Positions 1 through 9,924 are shown, counted from the stretch's first letter. The stretch: DNA of 64,000 nt from Candidatus Heimdallarchaeota archaeon LC_2 (GCA_001940725.1 MDVR01000007.1:14213-78212), one strand, 5' to 3'. Numbers and translations are program-made. Notes: generated from the letters alone by a model not told the origin.

Positions 1-2821
1 TATGTATCTTAACTTTAACCTCATCTTTTGATAATTCAAATTCATCATTAAGATGCAATGTATTTCCATTAAGGGTATGTAACCAAGCCATTACTTTTTC
101 CTGTGAAAGCTTTTGTAATTCTTTCTCAAGATTATGTGTTCGATTACCTAATTTCGGTCCTAGAACATCATATCGTGGTTTCAATGTGTAAAAAAGATAA
201 GGGCTCAAATCTTGAACAACTTCAACTTTCTTTACATTTAATTCCTCCAGCAAATCTTTACTATATTTGGAAAGAAGCAATTGTAAACTTGAATCTGAAG
301 ACCAAACAAGTAACTTTTCGAGTGGTTGCCGTACGCGCAATCCATTATTACTTCGTAAGTTTAATCCCATCGAAACCATATTTCTCAATCTGTAAACCTC
401 ATCTCTCAGTGTGGAATTAAATCTATCTGTAGATTGAGGATAATCACTCAAATGCACGCTTTCTTCAGTGAGATTATCATTATATTCTCGTAAAGATTGA
501 TATACAACCTCAGACATGAATGGAGTAAATGGAGCAAACAATCTACTTAAAGTCAATAAAACATCAAACAATGTTTTTAGTGCTGCTTTCTTGTCTTCAT
601 AATCATCATCTGCCCACAATCTCCTTCTAGATCTCCTGACAAACCAACTGGAAAGATCATCCATGAATTTTACAACCGTTTGCTGTAATTTTGTGAATTG
701 ATAATTTTCAAGCATTTCATTTACTTGGGTTACTGTAAAATCTAATTCAGAAAGAACCCATTCATCCAATACTGATAATTCTAGAGGATCTGACGAATAC
801 TTATAATTTTCGAAATCTGCTAGTGAAGTAAAGAATTTGAGAACATTCCATAATAAGAAAAGAGGACGTGAATATTTTGATTCTTCGTCAAGATTAAACC
901 TCATATTTGTGGATTGATTCTGAGCTAAATACATTAATCGAAGAGTATCAGCCCCAAATTTTTCTACAGCATCACTGAACCATACAGCATTCCCTGTTGA
1001 TTTATGCATTGGTTTATCATACTTATCATTGACCTTTTCGTAAGAAACAACCGTTTTAAATGGAGCTTTGCCTTCCAAGGTTACTGACATAAACATAGTT
1101 GCATAGAACCATAAGCGAGTTTGTTCTCTCATTTCACAAACAAAATCAGCTGGGAACCATTCATTCCAATATTCTTTATCAGTGAAATATTGTACTGTAG
1201 AAAATGGCATGGCACCAGCGTCCAACCAACAATCCCCGACCTCTTTTACTCTTTCAGCAGGCATTCCACATGATTCACACCATACTTGAACTTTATCAAC
1301 CCAAGGGCGATGAAGTTCTTTGACTTCTGAGACGTCTCCAACAGCTCTATCAAAAAATTCTTGTTTTGATCCAATAACATTTAGATGGCCACAATCACAT
1401 TTATAGAATGGTAAAGGCAATCCCCAGTATCTTTTTCTGCTTATACACCAGTCGCCCATATTCAGTAGCCAATCATCAAATAATTTACCAACATATGGAG
1501 GTTTCCATTCAACAGTTTTTGCAGCTTTTTGCATTAAAGGACGGACCTCTTCTGTGGATATAAACCACTCTTCAACTAAACGAAAGACCAATTCTTCTTT
1601 ACAACGCCAACAGTGAGGATATCGATGTTCATAATTCTCAGTAGTCAAAAGAAGATCTTTTTTCTTTAAATCATCTAAAACCAAATTATTTACCTTGGTA
1701 TAATGATGACCACTGAAATCGCCATATCCTTCATTATACAAACCATCCTCATTCAAAGGTGCAAGGGTAAGAAGATTATATTTTATTGAGAATTCATAAT
1801 CATCATAACCACACCCTGGTGTAACGTGTATCATCCCAGACCCCTCATCTTCAGTTACTTCATCCCACAAGTACACATGATGTGATACCTCTGGACGTAC
1901 TGACAATTCGGGAAACGGATCATAATACTCAAGTCTTTCAAGTACAGCTCCTTTAAATTCTTCAACAACTTTGCAATCCTTTAGTACTGAATCCTTTAAC
2001 CACAATCCAGCGACAATCAATTTTCCCTCAGGTGTTTCGAATTTAGCATAATTTAAATCAGGATGAACCGCTACAGCCATATTTGCAGGTAAAGTCCACG
2101 GAGTTGTTGTCCAAACTAGGAGAGAAAAATCTTCGCCTAATACCTTAAATTTCACAAAAGGAGATCGATGTATCACCTTCTTATATGAATCTGCTTGTTC
2201 ATGATTTGATAAGGATGTTCCGCATCTCCAACACCAAGGCATTGGTTTCTTGGCCTTATACAACCATCCTTTTTCATGACATACTTTCAAGAAATGCCAT
2301 ATTGCAGATATATTTTCATCAGTATGAGTAAAGTAACTATTTTCCCAATCCATATTCTGACCAAGTCGTTTTGATTGACTGGTCTGCAATTCGGAATATT
2401 TTTCTACTCTTTCCTTGGATGCTTCAGCAAATTTTTCCAATCCATAAGCCTCTATTTCCTTTTTAGATCCTAAGTTAAGTGATTTTTCAACTTCAACCTC
2501 AACCCAAAGTCCTTGAGTATCGAATCCATTTTGAAAACGTTGATCGAACCCTTGCATTGATTTAAATCTTTGAACTACATCTTTGTAAGTTCTTCCCCAA
2601 GCATGATGCACACCTAAGGGATTATTTGCTGTCAAGGGGCCGTCAAAGAAACTAAATTTTGGATTACCCTGATTTTTCATCAGTAATTTCTTTTGCAAGT
2701 CCATTCTTTCCCAAAAGCTAAGGACATTGTGTTCTAATTCTACTAGATCTCTGAGATCATTTGTTTCGAATAATTCTTGTGCAACATTGAATTTTTTAGC
2801 CATCCGAGTTGCGAATTTCAT
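1..2821 (-). CDS. ileS: Isoleucyl-tRNA synthetase, 3' end cut by window edge
   Basis: Class I aminoacyl-tRNA synthetase that charges tRNA-Ile in the cytoplasm. Reading the minus strand from the ATG at 2819-2821 gives about 940 open codons to the left edge without a stop, so the C-terminus is missing. The HIGH-type signature is GVHHAWGRT, about 60 residues in, followed by QNGFDTQGLWVEVEVEK. The KMSKS-type loop is PMHKSTGN near 1000-1020. Cys pairs in the insert (CWRCG near 2235; CESCG near 1270) look like zinc sites. These variant signatures resemble the bacterial-type IleRS of some Chloroflexi and Actinobacteria as I remember them, not the common archaeal PHYGH form; this is recall, not a search. 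The family runs to about 1,000-1,100 residues, so little is missing. Confidence 0.93.
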   Translation of the reverse strand, partial: MKFATRMAKKFNVAQELFETNDLRDLVELEHNVLSFWERMDLQKKLLMKNQGNPKFSFFDGPLTANNPLGVHHAWGRTYKDVVQRFKSMQGFDQRFQNGFDTQGLWVEVEVEKSLNLGSKKEIEAYGLEKFAEASKERVEKYSELQTSQSKRLGQNMDWENSYFTHTDENISAIWHFLKVCHEKGWLYKAKKPMPWCWRCGTSLSNHEQADSYKKVIHRSPFVKFKVLGEDFSLLVWTTTPWTLPANMAVAVHPDLNYAKFETPEGKLIVAGLWLKDSVLKDCKVVEEFKGAVLERLEYYDPFPELSVRPEVSHHVYLWDEVTEDEGSGMIHVTPGCGYDDYEFSIKYNLLTLAPLNEDGLYNEGYGDFSGHHYTKVNNLVLDDLKKKDLLLTTENYEHRYPHCWRCKEELVFRLVEEWFISTEEVRPLMQKAAKTVEWKPPYVGKLFDDWLLNMGDWCISRKRYWGLPLPFYKCDCGHLNVIGSKQEFFDRAVGDVSEVKELHRPWVDKVQVWCESCGMPAERVKEVGDCWLDAGAMPFSTVQYFTDKEYWNEWFPADFVCEMREQTRLWFYATMFMSVTLEGKAPFKTVVSYEKVNDKYDKPMHKSTGNAVWFSDAVEKFGADTLRLMYLAQNQSTNMRFNLDEESKYSRPLFLLWNVLKFFTSLADFENYKYSSDPLELSVLDEWVLSELDFTVTQVNEMLENYQFTKLQQTVVKFMDDLSSWFVRRSRRRLWADDDYEDKKAALKTLFDVLLTLSRLFAPFTPFMSEVVYQSLREYNDNLTEESVHLSDYPQSTDRFNSTLRDEVYRLRNMVSMGLNLRSNNGLRVRQPLEKLLVWSSDSSLQLLLSKYSKDLLEELNVKKVEVVQDLSPYLFYTLKPRYDVLGPKLGNRTHNLEKELQKLSQEKVMAWLHTLNGNTLHLNDEFELSKDEVKVKIH

Positions 2822-3778
2822 ATTCACCTTTCATAATTTTCACCTTTTAATTTCTTAAAAAAACGATAAGTCTGAGTTTCACTAAAGTAAAACATTCCTT
2901 TAGTAAATAATAATTTGACAATTCCTCATTGTCTCAGACATATTCACTTATCACTTAAAATTATAAAAACCTGTTGATTTCACAGATATGCTTAAACTCT
3001 TGATTTAGTTTAATTTTAAGTCACGTAATAAGTAAAAATTATCGTTTTGCAAATAATTTTATTATTTTTTGATTATGTTAAATTGAATATTATTGTTATA
3101 TTGTAGGAATTTCCATTGTTAATTAAAATGGAGAAAATGTATGATAAAGAATGAATGAATAAGACAGCTTTCACATGCGTCTTACACTACTAATAATATA
3201 GTTTTTTGTTAATAAACTTTATTGTCAATACCGACCAATTACACAATAAATAACCTATATACGAAACATTTATCCCAAAACTATTGGAAAAATACAATGT
3301 TTTGTATATATTTTGTAAAATATTATGCAATTATTTTTTATTAAAGAATGACCACCTCAATATATATGTGATATCTTGACCCATCCATTACTCCTTGTCT
3401 AACAAGATCCTGATGATCTAGGTAACTTTGATTATGAATTTCATAAATAAAATATGAAGAATTAATTTTTTAGACTACTAATCGGCAATACTGACAATCC
3501 CTCTTTATTTAAAATAAGAACAATTAGAAAAATCCTCAAGAAAATTTGAAATAAGATAGTAACATCATTTGAATTAAGTCAATTAAAATCACCACCTCAA
3601 ATACGATTCTCATTAAATCAAATATTAGGAGAGTTATTGAGATTATCCATTGAGTTCTTGTAAGAAAATATGAAAGTAATTTGATTATACATTTTTACTT
3701 GGGCGAATATTTATTACTAAACAAGTTTAACTTGAATTATTCCAAATTATATCTTAATATCTGGATAGAAAATTGACT
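2822..3778. other. AT-rich intergenic gap of about 950 bp
   Basis: No convincing gene, tRNA or long ORF is visible on either strand. The stretch is very AT-rich. It does hold two identical 10-base copies of ACCACCTCAA at 3351-3360 and 3591-3600, exactly 240 bp apart. On the minus strand these read TTGAGGTGGT, which contains the Shine-Dalgarno-like GAGGTG seen before a real gene at 41438. Only tiny reading frames follow them, so they may mark decayed small genes or a regulatory repeat. Confidence 0.5.
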
Positions 3779-4294
3779 TTATGATAGTAAGGGGTATTGT
3801 TTTACGACTTTGAGGTTCTCCCATTTCTTACCTAATCCAAGATATTTACCGCTTTCAGGATTAAATGCAAAGAATAAGAACATTGCCCCATAAATTACGT
3901 GATCATCTAATAATGGATTGTGAGATACGCCTTTCTCAAAAGGTAATCCAGCAAGATACATTAGAGTCATTAATAATACTCCTGAGAATCCAGCAATTCG
4001 TACACCGACTCCCAAAATTAAGGATAAACCAATTCCAAATAATCCTATCATGAACATCCAATCTACCCATACTTGACCAGCCAAAGGTGTGAACAAATCT
4101 TCAAACCAACCTCCTGCTGCTCCAAATTTTAAAAATCCGGTTGTGGGTGAACCCCCGTTAATCCATGCGCTACTCTCTGAAGTATTGAATTCTAATCCAA
4201 ATGTTTTATCAAGAAAAGCCCAGAGCATATATGCACCAAGGACAATTCGAGCCATACCAATAGGGTATCTGTAAGTGTTTGTTTCTTTAGACAT
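3779..4294 (-). CDS. DoxX/DoxD-like small integral membrane protein
   Basis: A 171-residue membrane protein with four predicted membrane segments near residues 11-30, 74-98, 100-118 and 130-145. The first carries the RIVLGAYMLWAFLDK pattern and the last the DDHVIYGAMFLFFA pattern, both typical of DoxX-family proteins. Some members (DoxD) form the large subunit of thiosulfate:quinone oxidoreductase; many others have no proven substrate. No DoxA partner or other sulfur gene is adjacent, so the substrate cannot be assigned. It stands alone between two AT-rich gaps. The start ATG at 4292-4294 fits, because the hydrophobic region begins about ten residues later. Confidence 0.75.
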   Translation of the reverse strand: MSKETNTYRYPIGMARIVLGAYMLWAFLDKTFGLEFNTSESSAWINGGSPTTGFLKFGAAGGWFEDLFTPLAGQVWVDWMFMIGLFGIGLSLILGVGVRIAGFSGVLLMTLMYLAGLPFEKGVSHNPLLDDHVIYGAMFLFFAFNPESGKYLGLGKKWENLKVVKQYPLLS

Positions 4295-4594
4295 TTACTG
4301 TGTTCCTCTTAGGCAGCTGTTTGACAGTTACCTTCACTATCAAATATATAGTTTTTTACTATTAAAGGTTTTGTTCAAAATCACTCACTTGCATAGTTTT
4401 TCAATATATTTTGCAACATATGGTGGTTTTTTTCGTGATTTTTCGTACATATGTGTTATTATTATGAATAAAGTAAATAATAGTTCATTGCACAAATAAT
4501 ATTACATCAGCATGCATAATTTCACAACTTATTTGTGTTTATATTCCTTAAATTCATACCATATTTGTAATATAGTCTTGTTTATGAAGTTATA
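4295..4594. other. AT-rich intergenic region
   Basis: About 300 bp upstream of the DoxX-like gene. Its promoter should lie here on the minus strand. AT-rich runs are everywhere, so I cannot single out one TATA box. No gene is supported on either strand. Confidence 0.4.
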
Positions 4595-4801
4595 TTAATC
4601 ATAATAACAATTCAAATTAAGACTAAAGTGTTCATTTTGCGATTTTTTATAATCAGGTTGCGTATAGTTCGTGTTACTTCTCACATAATCGATCATTAAA
4701 CTAAATCGCAATTTACTTATTTTAACAATAGTTTCAATTTCTGCTGATTTGATATCCCCAAACTTTTTTGTGAAAAATTCAACGAAATGCGTGGTGTGCA
4801 T
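4595..4801 (-). CDS. Possible small protein, 68 residues, doubtful
   Basis: An ATG-started frame of 68 codons in a region with no competing gene. The product is Phe/Lys/Asn-rich, has no recognisable domain, no signal peptide and no cysteine pattern beyond one residue. The ATG follows an AT-rich stretch that could serve as a promoter. It might be a real orphan, a fragment of a decayed gene, or chance in AT-rich DNA. Nothing in the neighbourhood suggests a role. Confidence 0.25.
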   Translation of the reverse strand: MHTTHFVEFFTKKFGDIKSAEIETIVKISKLRFSLMIDYVRSNTNYTQPDYKKSQNEHFSLNLNCYYD

Positions 4802-4883
4802 ATAATACCTACTTCATTATTAATTTGAATTGTATCCTGTCGCCTGTGTAATTCAATCATTGATGATGATCAATTTGCGTTTT

Positions 4884-5798
4884 TTATTTAGTTCTTCGTT
4901 TAATTATCCCATAAACTATTATGCCAAACAGTGACAACCAAGTTAAAGGACTATCAGATGTAGTTGAATTTATAACTGAGGATGTATCAGTATGGGATTT
5001 ACCTGAACTTTGTTGATCAGTTGAAGTCGTCGTTATTGTAGTTTTCGTGTAAGTTGAAGTATTAGTTATCATGTCTTGAACTACAACATTGTCAAATATT
5101 ATTCCGGGTTCTGATGTAAAATAAAAGGATTTTGACGTTTTGTATGTGTTATCTTGAACCTCAATACGAAGAGAATCATTAATGAATACTTTGAATAATC
5201 CTGTTTCATCTCTGGTTACTTCAATGTGATACCAGCCCTTGATTTCGTCTACTCTGTACTCTCCAATAATAAGAGTTGGATTTCGTCTGACAAGAAGAAA
5301 TGAAGGAGCAGTATCATCAAATGGTTTCATCCAATTTGGTGGTCCATAAGTATATGGTGCAGAATAAATGAAAATGTCATAACAACAGAATGTACTGTCA
5401 TAAAGAGGCACTTGATCTGGTTCCCGATCTTCTATGAAATAAATGTGAGTATGGTTAGAAGAGCCAAAAAAAGGTTCAACCTTTACATCAAAACTCCATG
5501 AGCCATAAGCAATCTGACTTTCATGGGTTGCATAACTAAAATTTCTAAATACCCTGTCACCATTAAAAACCAGTTCATTGTTTATAACATCAACCGAACC
5601 TTGGGTATATCGATCAGAGCCACTAGGAGGCGCGTAATATCCATTAATTATCCATCCATCGTGATCTCCATCATTGAAATCGTCTGACCAAGTAATTGAT
5701 TGGGTTAATAAGTCATTTGATTGTGAAGTTATCAGATTTGATGAAGAGATCAAAAGTACAATCAGAAGTGGAAGATTGCTTAGGGTTTTATGTGTCAT
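4884..5798 (-). CDS. Secreted, membrane-anchored surface protein (jelly-roll-like ectodomain)
   Basis: A 304-residue protein with an N-terminal signal peptide (hydrophobic residues about 9-24). A beta-rich ectodomain opens with WSDDFNDGDHDGWIING, the kind of opening seen in concanavalin/laminin-G-like secreted domains. A Thr/Ser-rich stalk follows at about 245-282, then one membrane helix near 284-299 and the basic tail KRRTK. It has adjacent cysteines in STFCCYD. It is probably displayed on the cell surface and may bind sugars or another surface polymer, but the ligand is unknown. It is divergent from the beta-helix regulator gene that starts at 5998, with about 200 bp of shared upstream DNA, so the two may be co-regulated. 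Confidence 0.75.
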   Translation of the reverse strand: MTHKTLSNLPLLIVLLISSSNLITSQSNDLLTQSITWSDDFNDGDHDGWIINGYYAPPSGSDRYTQGSVDVINNELVFNGDRVFRNFSYATHESQIAYGSWSFDVKVEPFFGSSNHTHIYFIEDREPDQVPLYDSTFCCYDIFIYSAPYTYGPPNWMKPFDDTAPSFLLVRRNPTLIIGEYRVDEIKGWYHIEVTRDETGLFKVFINDSLRIEVQDNTYKTSKSFYFTSEPGIIFDNVVVQDMITNTSTYTKTTITTTSTDQQSSGKSHTDTSSVINSTTSDSPLTWLSLFGIIVYGIIKRRTK

Positions 5799-5997
5799 AT
5801 ATGAAGTTCGTATTATTTTTCTTAAATTACTTAATAAGTGTTATTTAACTCGAAAAAATACGCACAACCAATGTTTATATATGATTTACTTCGAACAAGA
5901 TTTAATATAAAATTTTCCTTTAACTGAAAAGTTGTTGGGAAGTTAGATTACTAGTTGGTGGATCAAGAACATTAAAATCGATAGATCAATAATTACT

Positions 5998-7869
5998 TTG
6001 TCTTTAATAATCATAGGAATACAAGTGATAATTACAAGTTCGAATCTAAGTATCTTGGGTAATAATACAAACACAATCAAAACCGATCAAATCATTGAGG
6101 ACTCAACAATAATAATTGGAAATGATGAATTCTTGGATTTTTCCGAGGATTATAATTTACCCGGTAATGGGTCCCAACAAAATCCATTTGTGATATCCAA
6201 TTTTGAATTTTCACGCCCTGATGCTCCAACAAGTCCATATACCCCATTATTTTATCTTGAAGGAATTTCATACCATATTGTGATAACTGATAGCATATTT
6301 TATGAACGAAAATCAGAAGGATGTGGCCCTTGTGATGCTGGATTTGGACTTTCACCATTTACAATAAAAGGAGGGACAAATCTGACTATTCTTAGAAATA
6401 TAATTGACATCGCAGTTTACGGAGACACAGGTATAAAAATTGAAGGTGATGATATTAAGATGATCGAAAATGATCTAGGCTGTGATAATACAGGAGGGGA
6501 GGAAGCATCGTTTAATGATTTTCTAATGAGCGGTAATCATAATGTATTCTCACGAAATTGCATTGGTTATACAATTCGGGGATTATATTTTAATGTCAAT
6601 AGCTCGATTATTGAAAATAATATCATTCAAACCACATTTACTGGATCGAGAAGACTTTCAACATCTCCGGGTGAAATTGCAATGTCACTTAATGGTAATA
6701 ATAATATTATACAAGATAACTTAATTACTAGTGTTTCAGTTGGCATTGTAGTTCATAATGGATTAAATAACCTTATTTATAATAATTCTATAACTTCAGG
6801 TTTGATTACTAATAATCAGCAAGATGCTATTGTTATTTCGGGTGGTTATACAACAGTAATCGGGAACACAATATCGAATTCTTACGGATATGGTATTAGC
6901 CTTGGATTTCTATATGGGGATGAAAATGAAATAGCAGATCAGCCAATTATATATAACAATTTTATTAACAATAGTATTAGCGTGAATGTTTTACCTTTCC
7001 AAACTCAAGCTTTCGATCAGAATGGATTGGCTTATTTTTCAAGTAATTTCTGGGATGACCACACAAACTTTGACGAAAATCAAGATGGAATTGCAGATGA
7101 TCCGTATTTGATAATTAACAACACCGATAATGAGCCATTAATCAATCCAGTTTCTCCATCTGACACTCGCATTAATGAGATACTCAACCAACTAACTGTT
7201 TACAAACAATTGAAAGACGAGTTTGATCTTGACATCGACCTAAATGAGGAGTTTGATGATAGTACGAATGAATATTTGAATTTTCGCGAAAGTAAGCTCA
7301 TTCTTGCTGGAATTGGATTATTCACACTCTCTGGTATTGGGTTTGCTGGTTACATCTGGTATCAAAGATCGATATTAACTCAAATATCGTCGTTAGTCAT
7401 TAATGATCATACTAATCTTAATTTGAAAGAACTGTTCAATGGAAAATCTTCCGAATTTCTATTAATAGCGAATGGTGTTCTTAGACCTGATAAAAGTTAT
7501 ACATCAGGTTCTAAAATACCTGAAAAAATTTTTGAATTCAAGTTTTTAATGCATCCTGTCCGTCTATCAATAATGAAATTATTAGTTGAAAACCCATATA
7601 CTACTAGCAATGAGATTAGAGAACGCTTGAAGATATCTTGGGGCGAGTTTTCCAACCATCTGAGAAACATGAGAAAAGCCAACTATATCGAAACAAAGGA
7701 TCAATTCATTGATGGTATAAGACGCCAGGTAATGGTAGTTACAGATGATGGTAATACTAAATATCAACAGCTGATCTCGATACTTACTGAATTCATTACT
7801 TCGGGTGATTTTGAGTCTTACATGAATGATACAAAAAATATTGCGAATCAAGAATCAGGATTAAATTAA
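5998..7869 (+). CDS. Membrane-spanning beta-helix protein with cytoplasmic winged-helix domain
   Basis: A 623-residue protein with three parts. Residues about 1-20 form a signal anchor. Residues about 50-380 are a run of short Asn/Ile-rich repeats (IIENNII, NNIIQDNLI, NNLIYNNSI, TTVIGNTIS) typical of a right-handed parallel beta-helix of the NosD/CASH type. A membrane helix at about 434-455 is followed by a C-terminal winged helix at about 510-600, with HPVRLSIMKLLVENP and an ArsR-like recognition helix (SWGEFSNHLRNM). The order predicts an outside sensor joined to an inside DNA-binding domain, a one-component membrane regulator. The start is uncertain: there is no in-frame ATG or GTG back to the stop at 5944-5946, so TTG at 5998 is used. 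Basic residues just upstream would suit a longer signal peptide started at a non-standard codon. Confidence 0.85.
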   Translation: MSLIIIGIQVIITSSNLSILGNNTNTIKTDQIIEDSTIIIGNDEFLDFSEDYNLPGNGSQQNPFVISNFEFSRPDAPTSPYTPLFYLEGISYHIVITDSIFYERKSEGCGPCDAGFGLSPFTIKGGTNLTILRNIIDIAVYGDTGIKIEGDDIKMIENDLGCDNTGGEEASFNDFLMSGNHNVFSRNCIGYTIRGLYFNVNSSIIENNIIQTTFTGSRRLSTSPGEIAMSLNGNNNIIQDNLITSVSVGIVVHNGLNNLIYNNSITSGLITNNQQDAIVISGGYTTVIGNTISNSYGYGISLGFLYGDENEIADQPIIYNNFINNSISVNVLPFQTQAFDQNGLAYFSSNFWDDHTNFDENQDGIADDPYLIINNTDNEPLINPVSPSDTRINEILNQLTVYKQLKDEFDLDIDLNEEFDDSTNEYLNFRESKLILAGIGLFTLSGIGFAGYIWYQRSILTQISSLVINDHTNLNLKELFNGKSSEFLLIANGVLRPDKSYTSGSKIPEKIFEFKFLMHPVRLSIMKLLVENPYTTSNEIRERLKISWGEFSNHLRNMRKANYIETKDQFIDGIRRQVMVVTDDGNTKYQQLISILTEFITSGDFESYMNDTKNIANQESGLN

Positions 7870-8018
7870 TCAATCGATTTATTTTTTTATATATTTGTAA
7901 TTCTAAAGCACAAAACATTGGAGTAATGCCCAGTAAAGAGAATAATGGTTGTATAGTGTAACAAATGTCAGACAATAAAGAACATAGCTCGTGTTATATG
8001 CAATTACCTATGCTAAAA

Positions 8019-9005
8019 TTATAAAATTGAATGAATTTCGTTTTTCTCTTCTTCAGTCAGAAATGAGGCTTGTAAAGCATTTTTTGTAATAGACTTAAGA
8101 TCCTCTAATGTGAATCCCAAATCAAGAAAGCGTAGATATTCTTTGTTTAAATTTGTATTAAAGAAGCCAGGATCATCTGTATTGAGTGAAATTTTACAAC
8201 CCTTCTTGTACAGCTCTCTTACAGGATGATTACCTTCTTCTGCAATCCCGGTAAAGTAATTACTGTTTATTGAGATATCCAAATTAATTCCTCTCTTAAT
8301 CAATGTTGATATCAACTTTTCATCATAGATTGATGTTATCCCATGTCCAATTCTATCAACTTGTAAAAGATTAATTGCATCCCATATACTCTGGGCACCA
8401 TCCCATTCGCCAGCATGAGCAGCTAATTTCAAACCATTTTCACGTGCTAAATTGAAATGATCTACAAACAACCGACCGGGGTTGTCTAATTCATTTCCAC
8501 CGATAGAGATTCCCTTTATCCAATTATTCAATTCAGGGTCATTTCGTCTCAATTTAATTATCACATTTAGACAATTCATCATACTTTCATATCCTGCCTG
8601 TCTAACCAGATCAATTACTAATCCAGTTTTACAATCATAAGAATCAAATGCTTCCATAATTGAATGCAATATCATACTCACCTCAAGCCCCATATCGATA
8701 AAAGGTTCCGGTGAAAATAGGAATTCAGTATACACGATGTTTTCGCGAATTAAATCTTGAGCAATACCCTCTGCGAGAATTTTAAAATCATCATATTCTC
8801 TAATGTGATTTACTACTACCCTAAAAGCCTCAAGAAATCCAACAAAATCCGGAAAAGAATAGAGTTCATCGATTTTACTCAAATCAATGTAAGAACTATT
8901 TGGGTGATTTCTTTTTATGAGATCATGAAATATTTTTGGAGTAATACATCCCTCAAAATGTCTGTGAAGTTCTACTTTTTTAAGATTCCGAACTTTATCC
9001 TCCAT
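8019..9005 (-). CDS. Adenosine deaminase family protein
   Basis: Amidohydrolase-fold enzyme that deaminates adenosine (or a related aminopurine) to inosine plus ammonia, in purine salvage. The 328 residues carry the full metal and catalytic set: HRH at 14-16, AAHAGE with His197 and Glu200, RIGHG with His221, and NTDDPG with Asp277 and Asp278. The length is normal for the bacterial/eukaryotic ADA family. Adenine deaminase of the Add type and N6-modified-adenosine deaminases share these motifs, so the exact substrate is open. It stands alone on the minus strand. Confidence 0.9.
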   Translation of the reverse strand: MEDKVRNLKKVELHRHFEGCITPKIFHDLIKRNHPNSSYIDLSKIDELYSFPDFVGFLEAFRVVVNHIREYDDFKILAEGIAQDLIRENIVYTEFLFSPEPFIDMGLEVSMILHSIMEAFDSYDCKTGLVIDLVRQAGYESMMNCLNVIIKLRRNDPELNNWIKGISIGGNELDNPGRLFVDHFNLARENGLKLAAHAGEWDGAQSIWDAINLLQVDRIGHGITSIYDEKLISTLIKRGINLDISINSNYFTGIAEEGNHPVRELYKKGCKISLNTDDPGFFNTNLNKEYLRFLDLGFTLEDLKSITKNALQASFLTEEEKNEIHSIL

Positions 9006-9087
9006 AAATTTATGTAATAGTTACGTGATAATAATATTTTCCTTAAAACCCTAATCTAAGTAAGATATAACAATAATATCCCATCCA

Positions 9088-9753
9088 CTAATTTGATCTT
9101 CTTTTAACTAAAATGAATAGTCCAAATGATGAAAGACTCAAAACGATGCTTGGAAAATTAACTTCCAATGATCCTGATTTTGTATCTGGTGAATCAGTTA
9201 TCACATTCCAATAAGTTGGAACTTTATCACTACTAAATTCGACAACTCCATTTGATAAATTCATGAAAGCTTTTACAAATGATACATCATCCTTGTAAGA
9301 CCAAGAATTGGGATCACCCAAAGTAAGTTCATATGAACCATCAGGAAGAGTATCAATAGATGAATCCTCAAATAGTAATTCTGTATTTCCAGATATTGCT
9401 GTTAATCCTGGAGAATAATTGACATGAGTGATTGCCTCACCGCAAGCAATAGAATTGTAAATACGTGTACCATCTGAAATAGTAGGAGGATCAATAACTA
9501 AGTGAAATTTACAAGTATTTGAGTGTTGGATTTCGATCGAAGTATCATACCTATTCCATATCTCAGCTTCATAAATAACTTCGAATGTAGTATAACCAGT
9601 TCCCTTGTTGCTATTTCCTATGGATACAGAAGTTACTCTCGTAGTAAGTTGATTATCCACTTCAGGATGGGAATTAGATTGTGCCAATTGAATTTGGGTA
9701 GCAAAAAGGATTAATATTAAAAATACAAATATTCCACTAATTCGATAATTCAT
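9088..9753 (-). CDS. Secreted surface protein with C-terminal membrane anchor
   Basis: A 221-residue hypothetical protein. It has a clean signal peptide (residues about 6-25, ending near AQS), a beta-rich ectodomain of about 165 residues with two cysteines (CKFH and IACGE) that could form a disulfide, then a membrane helix near 199-216 and the basic tail KRRSN. The end layout matches the proteins at 4884-5798 and 23359-25746. No family is recognised. It lies between adenosine deaminase and the TnpB gene, all on the minus strand but with separate spacers, so an operon is unlikely. Confidence 0.7.
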   Translation of the reverse strand: MNYRISGIFVFLILILFATQIQLAQSNSHPEVDNQLTTRVTSVSIGNSNKGTGYTTFEVIYEAEIWNRYDTSIEIQHSNTCKFHLVIDPPTISDGTRIYNSIACGEAITHVNYSPGLTAISGNTELLFEDSSIDTLPDGSYELTLGDPNSWSYKDDVSFVKAFMNLSNGVVEFSSDKVPTYWNVITDSPDTKSGSLEVNFPSIVLSLSSFGLFILVKRRSN

Positions 9754-9903
9754 AAGTTAAGTTCTGCCTAATCTTATATAAAACCAATTTGAATTTCATT
9801 ACACATTATAACTTCAAGATACTTCTATATTGCAAATTAAAATTAGAAGAAAGCAAATGTCTTAATCATTCAAAAAAGTATTCTTTTCAAGTTACCTTTT
9901 CTT

Positions 9904-9924
9904 GTAGCTATCCTAGGATGCTAC
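9904..9924. repeat. Near-perfect palindrome at the tnpB stop codon
   Basis: GTAGC and GCTAC arms flank the ten-base palindrome ATCCTAGGAT, with one unpaired T at 9909. The TAG stop of tnpB (9913-9915, minus strand) lies inside the palindrome. IS200/IS605 elements carry imperfect palindromes near their ends that TnpA recognises and that often shape the end of the guide RNA, so this may mark the right end of the element. Confidence 0.65.

Noticed and set aside
103..420. Plus-strand frame of 105 codons inside the left-edge gene
   Set aside because: The minus strand here encodes isoleucyl-tRNA synthetase without interruption, and the plus-strand product has no family features.
5998..7869. Reading the beta-helix gene as nosD, a nitrous oxide reductase accessory gene
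   Set aside because: The repeats are NosD-like, but no nosZ, nosF or nosY is nearby, and the C-terminal winged helix does not occur in NosD.
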